From Pigmentiphaga sp. (GTDB lineage: Bacteria > Pseudomonadota > Gammaproteobacteria > Burkholderiales > Burkholderiaceae_B): 39,184 bases of DNA. Both the position numbers and the translations under genes were made by a program. The DNA lies in assembly GCF_019689535.1 (NCBI RefSeq), contig NZ_JADGHH010000006.1, forward strand, positions 1-39,184, read 5' to 3'. The notes beneath the pieces are model-generated. The model was not told the origin of the DNA and made no database searches. It saw only the letters and a program-made list of their open reading frames with translations. The stretch's first letter is position 1. Every line of letters starts with the position of its first letter. This document shows, piece after piece, positions 13,235 to 22,941 of this stretch.

Positions 13235-13837
13235 TCAACCGCTGACCTTGGCTTTCTTCAGCCAGTCGTTCACCTGGTTCATCGTTCGCCGCTCCTGATC
13301 GGCCTCCATCACGAAGCCCCGGCGCAGACGCGCTTTGGGCGCATGGCTGGCCAGCACGGATTGGCTGTTTCCAAGGCCGTAGCCGCCATGGGTGACGAAG
13401 GGGATCAGGGTCTTGCCGGACAGGTCGTGCGCGGAGAGAAAGGCGCGGATCACCGGCGGCGCGGTCTCGCCCCAGATGGGGAAGCCGAGGAACACCGTGT
13501 CGTAGTCCGCCATGTTGCCGACCTTGGCCTCGATGGCACGTTCCCGGCCACTGTCGCGCTCCTGCCGCGCCAGCTCGACCGTCTCCAGGTAGTCCTCGGG
13601 GTAGGGCGTGGCGGGACGGATCTCGAACAGGTCGGTGCGCAGCGTGCGATGGATCAGGCCGGCGACCACGCGCGTATTCCCCGAACGGGAAAAGTAGGCC
13701 ACCAGTGCACGCGCCCCCAGTTGCCGCTGTTCTCCGCTGGAGCCGGATGCAGAAGCAAGGCGGCTCAGAGGAAGTGTCGCAAGCGCAGCCATGATGGCTC
13801 GGCGAATAGGATTGGAGGGCGATGACATCGTGACCAC
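13235..13837 (-). CDS. Flavodoxin family protein with N-terminal signal sequence
   Basis: NPIRRAIMAALATLPLSRLASAS signal-like segment; ALVAYFSRSGNTRVVAGLI FMN-phosphate loop; VFLGFPIWGETAPPVIRAFL. Confidence 0.88.
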   Translation of the reverse strand: MVTMSSPSNPIRRAIMAALATLPLSRLASASGSSGEQRQLGARALVAYFSRSGNTRVVAGLIHRTLRTDLFEIRPATPYPEDYLETVELARQERDSGRERAIEAKVGNMADYDTVFLGFPIWGETAPPVIRAFLSAHDLSGKTLIPFVTHGGYGLGNSQSVLASHAPKARLRRGFVMEADQERRTMNQVNDWLKKAKVSG

Positions 13838-13844
13838 TCCGGGC

Positions 13845-14840
<996 letters not shown>

Positions 14841-15009
14841 TCACCTGTGGGGCAGTGCCTGGCGCGGGAAGGAGCCTGGCATCTGCATGAAGACGAGGCC
14901 GACGGCAAGCCGGGTCGCCGAGTACATCGCCGCAACGGTGGCAATGCGTGGACAAGTGAATGACTTGGACGACGTTGCAGGCGCGGTTGCGGAACCTTTT
15001 TTACCCAAC

Positions 15010-15087
15010 AAGCAATGTAGCGACCGCCTCTCAATGCGACTAGATAGCGGAATTGGCAAAGACTTGTGAGGTACTTTTATTAATTCC
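15010..15087 (+). repeat. Diverged direct repeat, copy A (LysR leader/start region)
   Basis: Gapless 57/78 match to 20871-20948 by hand alignment; includes ACTTGTGAGGTRCTTTTATTAAT. Confidence 0.75.
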
Positions 15088-15130
15088 TTGGGGCGCTTGC
15101 AGCAGCTTGCCGGGTTTCTCTATTCGGAAA
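15083..15130 (+). pseudogene. Remnant of a LysR gene 5' end (start codon lost, truncated)
   Basis: IPWGACSSLPGF in frame with MPRGSYNDLLAF of the LysR at 20944, immediately after the conserved leader repeat. Confidence 0.55.
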
Positions 15131-15136
15131 ATTCAA

Positions 15137-17077
15137 TCAATCCCCGATGCCACCGAGAGCCGGATTCCGAATGCGGGCCAGGTACAGCAAGGCTTGGCAG
15201 TTCTGGAGCGCATCGGCGGCCATCTGCACCAGCGTCGCCGACTCGGTGCCGCGAGGTTGTCCGGCCAGCCGTCGCAGGGCATCCCCGACCGCATGGGGGC
15301 GTGCAACAAAGGGGCGCAATGCGGCCAGCGCCTGGAGGGCGACCTCGTCGCCTGTTTGGGCGTTTCGCTGCAACGATTCGATGGCGTGGCCCAGATTCAG
15401 GGCCGCCAGCAGGCTTCGCGGCACGTCTTCGCCAAACCGATTGGCACGGCCCAGATGCACCATCAGGAGCAGCATCTTCCGGTACGTGCGAGATGGCCAT
15501 TGGCGCACGGACACTGCATCAAGCGGGCGGCTCAGCAGGCGTTCGATGTCGTGCAGAAGCTCCTGGGCAACGACCGCCGCCCGCTTGTGTGGCAACCGGG
15601 GGAGCAGCATGAAGCCGGCACTGACCATCGCGGTTCCCATCAGCATGGCGGCGCTCTCGCCGATGATCACATCGGCTTCCTGTGCCTCACGTCCGGCCTG
15701 GCTGGCCAGCATGAAACACATGTTGGCGTCGATGGCCGCCAGTGCCGTGCGTGGATGGGTCCGGGCAAATGCCCCGACCAGGAAGAAAGGGAGCACACTC
15801 AGGATCAGCGCGATCGGGCTTGTTGCCATGGGCTGCAACCACAGCCTGTAAGCAATGGAAGCCACCACCCCGGCGCATACGCCCGTGAACAGGACGGGCG
15901 CTATCTGCTGCGGCAGCGGCAGCGTTCCCAGCACGATCGAGAAGATGCACAACGCCATAGCCATGGGCACCCACATCGGCGAGCCTGTGAGATGAACCAG
16001 ATTGACCGCAAACAGCGCCACCAGGAACGACGTCGATGCCGTCCGCCAGGCTTGCGCCCAGTCGCGCGGCGCATCCAGCGCCGCCTCATCGTCAGCATCT
16101 GCGGGCGAGACGCTGGCACTGGCGAACAGCGACTTTTCCGCCAGGGTGATCTGGGTCATGGCCTCGACCAGCCGCCGCACGGCCGGATGCGCGTGGGAGG
16201 TGTTGGCTTGCCAGGTATCGGCGGCGAGCCCAGGCTGCGAATCGGGCGCACCGTGACCCAGCGCCACGGAAGCTGCTTTGAGATCAGCCAGCAATGTTCC
16301 TGGCACCTGGAACCCGCGGCGAACTTGCGCCGCCAGCGCGTAGGTGGCCGCCATGATTTCCAGTGTCGCAACCACGAGTGCGTCGATGTGGCGCTGTCGC
16401 CGATGTCCATCGCGGGAACCCGCTCTGACCAGCGCTGAGCGGGCTTCAAGATCACCGATTTCGATCAGGATTCGCCGTTCGATGCCACTGCTGCCGGACG
16501 CATGGGCGACGACGCGGGCGGCCAGCGCCAGGGCATCACCGGCAAGCTGACGCACGCTCCGGTAGAACTGTTGGCGTGCCGATGGTAGCGTCCAGAAGGC
16601 CATGACCAGGGTCGTGACGACCACCCCGATCAAGGTGCATTCGACCCGCTCGCGTGCCAGGTGTATCGAGGCGCCGAGGTCGAGTGCCGAGGGCACGACC
16701 ACCACGGCGGTGGTGATGGCGGCCATCAGGGGGGCATAGGAGCGCACACCGTGCAACAGGTGGGATGCGCCTGCACACATCCCGATGAACAAGGCGGCCA
16801 GGGCCAATTGCGCTGGCACGGGCAATGGCAGGTGCAGCATGGAAAACCCCAGGGCCGCTCCCAGCAAGGTGCCCAGGATGCGATAGATGGCCCGTCCCAG
16901 CAGCAGGCCGCGCGTAGCCTGGGTGATGACCCACACAGGCATGGCCGCCCAGTAGGCGTTTTCCACGTGCAGCGATGCGGCGATTGCGAATGACAGCCAC
17001 GCCGCGGCTGCCAATCGCAATGCCTGATCGACCACGGTGCGGTCGCGCTGCTGCCAGCGCCGTCTCCAGGCGATCAT
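15137..17077 (-). CDS. FUSC family (aromatic acid exporter-like) inner membrane protein
   Basis: 646 aa; ALRLAAAAWLSFAIAASLHVENAYWAAMPVWVITQATRGLLLGRAIYRILGTLLGAALGFSML, repeated membrane half around residue 330. Confidence 0.88.
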   Translation of the reverse strand: MIAWRRRWQQRDRTVVDQALRLAAAAWLSFAIAASLHVENAYWAAMPVWVITQATRGLLLGRAIYRILGTLLGAALGFSMLHLPLPVPAQLALAALFIGMCAGASHLLHGVRSYAPLMAAITTAVVVVPSALDLGASIHLARERVECTLIGVVVTTLVMAFWTLPSARQQFYRSVRQLAGDALALAARVVAHASGSSGIERRILIEIGDLEARSALVRAGSRDGHRRQRHIDALVVATLEIMAATYALAAQVRRGFQVPGTLLADLKAASVALGHGAPDSQPGLAADTWQANTSHAHPAVRRLVEAMTQITLAEKSLFASASVSPADADDEAALDAPRDWAQAWRTASTSFLVALFAVNLVHLTGSPMWVPMAMALCIFSIVLGTLPLPQQIAPVLFTGVCAGVVASIAYRLWLQPMATSPIALILSVLPFFLVGAFARTHPRTALAAIDANMCFMLASQAGREAQEADVIIGESAAMLMGTAMVSAGFMLLPRLPHKRAAVVAQELLHDIERLLSRPLDAVSVRQWPSRTYRKMLLLMVHLGRANRFGEDVPRSLLAALNLGHAIESLQRNAQTGDEVALQALAALRPFVARPHAVGDALRRLAGQPRGTESATLVQMAADALQNCQALLYLARIRNPALGGIGD

Positions 17078-17091
17078 TGTTCGATGGCAAA

Positions 17092-17121
17092 ACCGGGGAA
17101 TGCAAGACCGGGGAATGAAAG
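17092..17121. repeat. Two tandem 15-bp units
   Basis: ACCGGGGAATGCAAG ACCGGGGAATGAAAG between the GMC and FUSC genes. Confidence 0.7.
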
Positions 17122-17172
17122 TCGAGTGCTGGCGTTCATCGGAAAGCGGGCGTCATGACGTGGGGCCGGAAG

Positions 17173-18774
17173 TCAGGCTTGACCCAGGATGTGATCCACG
17201 GCCTTCTCGGCCACGGCGATGACCGGGGCGTTGGTATTGCCGCTGGTGATGTTGGGAAAGACCGAGGAGTCGGCCACCCGCAGACCGGCCACGCTATGTA
17301 CGCGCAAGGCCAGATCCACTACCGAGGTCGCCGAGTCCGGGCCCATGCGGCAGGTGCCGACCGGGTGATAGACGGTCTTCACCCCGGCACGAACGAAGCG
17401 CTCCAGCTCCGCATCGGATTCCAGCGCGGCGTGCGGCGGCGAGAACACCTCGCCGATCTGCGATTGCAACGCCGGCGCTTGCAGCAGTTTCAACCCCAGT
17501 CGCAGAGCTCGGATCTGGCCGGCCAGGTCGTCGGGATGGTTCAGGTAGTTGGCCTGGATGATCGGTAGCGCGGCCGGGTCTTTGCTCGCCAGAGTGACGC
17601 TGCCGCGCGATTTCGGTTGCACGTGGCCGACTTTCAAGGTCAGGCCATGCGTGCGGTCGCGGCCGATGCCATCGGGGTCGTCCCAGGTGTCCAGGGCAGG
17701 CAGGAAGTGGACTTGCACGTCGGGACGGCCTTGACCACTGGTATCGACGAAGGCGGCGCCTTCCAGGATGTTGGAGGTGACCACGCCAGTACGGAACGCC
17801 AGCCATTGCACGCCGTTCTTCACTGCACGCAGGCCGCTGTCCTCGCCGTACAGACTGATCGGCTCGCGGGTTTCCGCATTGACCGAAAGGTGCAGGTGGT
17901 CGACAAAGTTCCGGCCCACGGGCAACTCGCGTTGCACCGCGATGCCATGCCGCAGCAGTTCTTCGCCAGGGCCGATGCCCGAAAGCAGCAACAGCTTGGG
18001 TGAACCGATCGCGCCAGCGCTGACGATCACTTCCCGCTGCGCGTGTGCAGTGACGGATTGCCCGCCGCGGCGATAGACCACGCCGGTAGCGCGGCCGCTT
18101 TCGATGACGATGCGTTCGACCAGCGCGTCGGTGACGACCTTGAGCGCCGGGTTGCCACGCACCGCTTTCAGGTAGGTCTGCGCCGTGCTCGCGCGAGCGC
18201 CCCGGGCCGTAGTGGTTTGGTAGTAGCCTACGCCGTGCTGGTCTGCGCTGTTGAAATCGTTGACGTAGGGCAAGCCGATTTCCTGACCGGCACGCACGAA
18301 CGCCATCGTTAGCGGATGGCGATAGCGGTTCTCGCTGACCGGCAGCAAGCCGTCGTTGCCGTGGAATGGCGAGGTCAGGCTTTCATTGGCCTCGGCGCGG
18401 CGGAAGTACGGCAGCAGATCGTCATAGCCCCAGCCCGCGCAAGCATAGTCATCGACCCAGGCGTCGTAGTCCTGGCGCTGACCGCGGATATAGATCATGC
18501 CGTTGACCGAACTGCTGCCGCCGAGAACCTTGCCCTGAGCGACGGTCATGCGCCGGTTCAACGTGGCCGCTCCCGGCTCGGAGGCATAGTCCCAGGTCTT
18601 GGTGGGGATGGCCCGCGACACGCCTGCCGGCATGTGGATGAACATCGAGCGATCGGTGCCGCCGGCTTCGATCAGGAGGACGCGGCCGACGCCGCGGGTG
18701 ATCAGGCGGCTGGCAATGACGCAACCGGCGGAGCCGGCACCGACCACGATGTAATCGTATTGTTCTGTGGACAC
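17173..18774 (-). CDS. GMC family oxidoreductase (choline/alcohol dehydrogenase-like, FAD)
   Basis: YDYIVVGAGSAGCVIASRL; GMC signatures GGSSSVNGMIYIRG and GAIGSPKLLLLSGIG; GTG start at 18774 preceded by AAGGAAG. Confidence 0.93.
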   Translation of the reverse strand: MSTEQYDYIVVGAGSAGCVIASRLITRGVGRVLLIEAGGTDRSMFIHMPAGVSRAIPTKTWDYASEPGAATLNRRMTVAQGKVLGGSSSVNGMIYIRGQRQDYDAWVDDYACAGWGYDDLLPYFRRAEANESLTSPFHGNDGLLPVSENRYRHPLTMAFVRAGQEIGLPYVNDFNSADQHGVGYYQTTTARGARASTAQTYLKAVRGNPALKVVTDALVERIVIESGRATGVVYRRGGQSVTAHAQREVIVSAGAIGSPKLLLLSGIGPGEELLRHGIAVQRELPVGRNFVDHLHLSVNAETREPISLYGEDSGLRAVKNGVQWLAFRTGVVTSNILEGAAFVDTSGQGRPDVQVHFLPALDTWDDPDGIGRDRTHGLTLKVGHVQPKSRGSVTLASKDPAALPIIQANYLNHPDDLAGQIRALRLGLKLLQAPALQSQIGEVFSPPHAALESDAELERFVRAGVKTVYHPVGTCRMGPDSATSVVDLALRVHSVAGLRVADSSVFPNITSGNTNAPVIAVAEKAVDHILGQA

Positions 18775-18852
18775 GGAAACTTCCTTGGACCTGCAACAAG
18801 GCAATGGAGCAGCGCGACGCGGTGCGGAGACTTCGCCGGCGGTCTCGGCACC

Positions 18853-20342
18853 TCAATGGCGGATGATGATGGACTTGAGTTCGGTGTAGTCGTTGATGAA
18901 GGCCGAACCGAACTCACGGCCAATACCCGATTCCTTGATGCCGCCAAACGGCACGGCCGGGTCCAGTAGCGTGTGCATATTGACCCACACCGTACCGGCC
19001 TCAATCCGCGGGACGTAGTTCAACACCTTCGACAGATCGTTGGTCCACAAACTGGCCGTCAGGCCATAGGGCGTGCCGTTGAACAGGCTCAGCAGTTCCT
19101 CCTCGTCGTCATACGCGAGGAAGGTACCGATCGGGCCGAAGGTTTCCTCGTTGAGCAGCGCCGCCTGTGGGTTGGCGACGCGGATGGCGTGGGTTCCACG
19201 AAGTAGCCGGGGCGATCGAGCGCCTGGCCGCCGTAGACGATGGTGTCGCCCTCGCTGCGAGCCTGGGCGAAGAAGCTGTTGATCTTCTCGAAATGCGCCT
19301 TGTTCGACAGCGGGCCGAACTGGGTGTCTTCGTCCAGCGGATCACCGATACGCAGCGTGGCCAGGGCCTTGGAGAGTTCTGCGAGCGTGTCGTCGATTCG
19401 CGAACGGTGGACGAAAAAGCGTTCGCCGGCGGCACACACCTGGCCCTTGGTGGACGAAACCGGCTTCGAGGATGCCGGCCACGGCCTTGGCCGGCTCAAC
19501 GTCCTTGAGGAAGCCCACCGGGTTCTTGCCGCCCAGTTCCAGCGTGGCGCGGGTGAGCTTGGCTTCGATGGCGCTGCGACCCACTGCAATGCCGGTGGGC
19601 ACCGAGCCGGTGAAGCTGACCTTGGACGTACCATCGTGGGCGATCAGCAGTCGACCGGCGTTGCCACCACCGCTGACCACGTTCAGCACGCCGGCGGGCA
19701 ACCCTGCTTCGCTGGCCAATTCGGCGATGCGCAGCATCGTCAGCGGCGTGAACTGGCTGGCTTTGATGATGCTGGTGCAGCCGGTGGCGAGCACCGAGGC
19801 GAACTTCCAGACGGCGATCATGATCGAGAAGTTCCACGGCACGATGCCGACCACCACGCCCACAGGCTCGCGCCGGGTGAAGGCGCTGTAGCGTTTCGCC
19901 GTTGAACGAGGGCAGCGACGGGCTGATCGCCTCGCCGTTGATCCGGGTAGCCGCGCCTGCGTAGTAGCGCAGGAAGTTAATGGCTTGATCCACTTCAAAG
20001 GCTCGGGAAATCTGGATGGTCTTGCCGGATTGGCTCGTCTCAATCTGCGCGAGTTCCTCGCGGTGCTTCTGGAACAGATCGGCCAGGCGCAACAGGACGT
20101 TGCCGCGGTCTGCCGGCGTGGTGCGTGCCCAATCGCCGTAGAAGGCTTTTGCGGCTGGAGGCTACCGCGGCATCTACGTCGGCGGCCGTGCCATCCGCAA
20201 TGCTGGCAATCGGCAGGCCCGTGGCGGGATTGGTGACTTCGATGCGGTTGCCAGCACTCTCAACGGCTCGGCCATCAATGTAGTGCCCATGCGGGCGGGC
20301 CAGGAAAGCCTGGACTTCGGGGAGCAATGAAACCGTAGCCAT
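18853..20342 (-). pseudogene. Aldehyde dehydrogenase, disrupted by four frameshifts
   Basis: Pieces in different frames join as one ALDH: MATVSLLPEVQAFLARPHGHYIDGR... / RLADLFQKHREELAQIETSQSGK... / YSAFTRREPVGVVVGIVPWNF...LELGGKNP...HQG / QVCAAGERFFVHRS...GYFVEPT / IRVANPQAALLNEETFGP...VPFGGIKESGIGREFG. Confidence 0.9.
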
Positions 20343-20376
20343 GAGAATGGAGTCCTTTTAGTAAACGGGGGGATCA

Positions 20377-20846
20377 TTAATGCGAGGAAATGCTGGCCAA
20401 TGGCTCGCTCGTAATTGATTGGAGATTGCGATCCAGTGCGTCCAACACCTCGGATGTGGTTTTCACCGCATCATCGGGAATGCCTGAAAACAGTTCGTTG
20501 CGAACCTTCTGCAACGTGCGGCGCATGAGCTGGTGAAGGCGTTTCCCTTCAGGCGTCAGGCGCACGACATTGGCCCGTCTGTCGGAGGGGTCGGCTTCGC
20601 GCTCGACCAGCCGGCAATCGACCAACTGGTCGAGCGTGCGCACAAGTGTCGGGCCTTCGATATTGAGAATCTCGGCGAGACGAGATTGCCTGACATCCTC
20701 GTTCAGACGGGCGAGGTAGCGCATGGAAGCGCCGTCGCTTCCGTCAGCCCGTATGGTTTGAGGGCTTTGTCCAGCTCGCTGCGATACAGACGTGCAAGCA
20801 GAACCAATTGCATCCCGACTTGTTCTAGAAGGATATCCCGGCTCAT
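20377..20846 (-). pseudogene. MarR family regulator with one apparent frameshift
   Basis: ATG at 20846 gives MSRDILLEQVGMQLVLLARLYRSELDKALKPYGLTEATAL, then frame change near 20725 into MRYLARLNEDVRQSRLAEILNIEGPTLVRTLDQLVDCRLVEREADPSDRRANVVRLT. Confidence 0.8.
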
Positions 20847-20870
20847 TCGATAGCTTGGCTAATGAAATAG

Positions 20871-20948
20871 AAGCACTGTAGTCATCGCCTCCAGAAGCGA
20901 CTAAGCGTTATAATTGGATAACACTTGTGAGGTGCTTTTATTAATGCC
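20871..20948 (+). repeat. Diverged direct repeat, copy B (LysR leader/start region)
   Basis: Gapless 57/78 match to 15010-15087. Confidence 0.75.
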
Positions 20949-21846
20949 GAGAGGAAGCTACAACGACTTGCTGGCCTTCATCGCCGTGGCGCGAGAACGC
21001 AGCTTCACGCGGGCGGCGGCGCGGCTCGGCGTGTCCCAGGCGGCATTGAGCTACACCATCCGCACGATGGAGGCGCGGATGGGGGTGCGGCTGTTGACCC
21101 GGACCACGCGCAGCGTCTCACCGACAGAAGCGGGCGAGCGGCTGCTGCTGAACGTCGCCCCGCGCTTCGAGGAGATCGAGGCCGAGCTGATGGCCGTGGG
21201 GGAGCTGCGGGACAAGCCGGCGGGCACCATACGGGTCACCGCGTCGGAGCACGCGGCCGAGGCCGTTCTCTGGCCCCGGCTTGCCAAGCTGCTTCCGCAG
21301 TATCCCCTGATCAACGTCGAGGTGACGGTCGAGTCCCGACTCGTCGATATCGTGGCGGAGCGGTACGACATGGGTATCCGCCTGGGTGACGAACTGCCCC
21401 GGGACATGACGGCCGTGCGTATCAGCCCCGACATGCGGGTGGCGATCGTCGGCTCGCCAGCCTATTTGGCCAAACATCCCGCACCCAGGAAACCACAGGA
21501 TCTGGCCGAGCATACGTGCATCAACCTGCGCTTGATGAGCCACGGCGATCTTTACGCCTGGGAACTCAAGAAAGGCAAGCAGCAGGTCAATGTACGGGTC
21601 GAAGGGCGCTTGGTCTTCAACGGGACGCGACCGATCCTGCAAGCAGCCCTGGCTGGCTTCGGCCTCGGCTATTTGCCGGAGGACATGGCGCAGCCTTACA
21701 TCGCCAAGGGTCGGCTTGAACGGGTGCTGGAGGACTGGTCTCCGGCTTTCCCCGGCTACCACCTCTACTATCCGAGCCGCCGGCATCCCTCCCGTGCGAT
21801 GGCTGTGCTGATCGAAGCGTTGCGCCATCCGGCCAAGAGGAAATAA
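20944..21846 (+). CDS. LysR family transcriptional regulator
   Basis: MPRGSYNDLLAFIAVARERSFTRAAARLGVSQAALSYTIRTMEARMGVRLLTRTTRSVSPTEAGE...; ATG at 20944. Confidence 0.95.
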   Translation: MPRGSYNDLLAFIAVARERSFTRAAARLGVSQAALSYTIRTMEARMGVRLLTRTTRSVSPTEAGERLLLNVAPRFEEIEAELMAVGELRDKPAGTIRVTASEHAAEAVLWPRLAKLLPQYPLINVEVTVESRLVDIVAERYDMGIRLGDELPRDMTAVRISPDMRVAIVGSPAYLAKHPAPRKPQDLAEHTCINLRLMSHGDLYAWELKKGKQQVNVRVEGRLVFNGTRPILQAALAGFGLGYLPEDMAQPYIAKGRLERVLEDWSPAFPGYHLYYPSRRHPSRAMAVLIEALRHPAKRK

Positions 21847-21849
21847 AGC

Positions 21850-22743
21850 ATGGCCCGTGAGTCGTTCAACGACATCCTTTCCTTCATCCATGTCGTGCGC
21901 GAAGGCAGCTTTACCCGTGCGGCGGCATTGCTCGGCGTGACACCCTCCGCGTTGAGCCATGCCGTTCGGAGGCTGGAGGCCCGGTTGGGCGTGCGACTGC
22001 TGACGCACACTACGCGCCGCCTTTCCACTACCGAGGAAGGCGAGCGCCTGTTTGTCAACGTGGCGCCGCGTTTCGAGGAGATCGATGCCGAATTGGCGGC
22101 GGTGGAGGAACTGCGCGACAAGCCGGCCGGAACGATCCGTATCACCTCGGCCGAGCATGCCGCCAACAGCGTGCTGTGGCCCAAGCTGTCCAAGGTTCTC
22201 CACGAATATCCCGACATCAACGTCGAGGTTTCCGTCGACTACGCGCTGTCGGATATCGTTTCCCAGCGCTACGATGCCGGCGTCCGCCTGGGCAACCAGG
22301 TGGCCAAGGACATGATCGCGGTACGTATCGGCCCGGACTTGCGCATTGCCGTCGTCGGCTCTCCTGGATACTTCGCCACGCGGCCGGTGCCTGTGACACC
22401 GCAGGACCTGACCGAGCACAACTGCATCAACCTTCGACTTCCCACGCATGGCCGGTTGTTGCCTTGGGACTTCGCCAAGGGTAAGCAGGAGGTCAAGCTC
22501 CGTGTCGATGGGCAATGGACGTTCAACAACAGCTCCTCCATCGTCAAGGCCGCGCTGGCCGACTACGGACTGGCCTTCGTTCCCGAGGACATGGTGCTGG
22601 AGCACATCGACGCTGGGCGGCTGGTCCGGGTGCTGGACGACTGGTGCGATCCCTATCCGGGATACCATCTCTACTATCCAAGCCGGCGGCAATCCTCACG
22701 GGCGATGGGCGTCATCATCGAGGCGCTGCGACACCGGGATTGA
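21850..22743 (+). CDS. LysR family transcriptional regulator (tandem paralog)
   Basis: MARESFNDILSFIHVVREGSFTRAAALLGVTPSALSHAVRRLEARLGVRLLTHTTRRLSTTEEGE...; clear similarity to the preceding LysR along its length. Confidence 0.95.
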   Translation: MARESFNDILSFIHVVREGSFTRAAALLGVTPSALSHAVRRLEARLGVRLLTHTTRRLSTTEEGERLFVNVAPRFEEIDAELAAVEELRDKPAGTIRITSAEHAANSVLWPKLSKVLHEYPDINVEVSVDYALSDIVSQRYDAGVRLGNQVAKDMIAVRIGPDLRIAVVGSPGYFATRPVPVTPQDLTEHNCINLRLPTHGRLLPWDFAKGKQEVKLRVDGQWTFNNSSSIVKAALADYGLAFVPEDMVLEHIDAGRLVRVLDDWCDPYPGYHLYYPSRRQSSRAMGVIIEALRHRD

Positions 22744-22860
22744 GGCGCAACCCGGCAAATGAATGGTGGGTCGAGATATTCCGGTCCAATCCCGATACCT
22801 CCTCCTGCCAAAGACAACGAGCCGCGATCAGTCACATGGCTGATTGATAAATCTGGCTCA

Positions 22861-22898
22861 AAAGTCCATGCGGATTAGTGGACTTAATCAAAGTCCAT
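22861..22898. promoter_or_regulatory. Candidate operator: three TGGACTT/AAGTCCA half-sites
   Basis: AAAGTCCAT (22861-22869), TGGACTT (22879-22885), AAAGTCCAT (22890-22898), the last two forming an inverted repeat; directly upstream of the ADH. Confidence 0.55.
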
Positions 22899-22941
22899 TA
22901 CCTCCGTAGCATGTCATTCCTCTAGATGCGCAGGAGTTCAG

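Noticed and set aside
18853-20342. Programmed frameshifting as explanation for the split ALDH
   Set aside because: Four shifts at dissimilar sites with no slippery-site/pseudoknot pattern; mutation or sequencing error is simpler.
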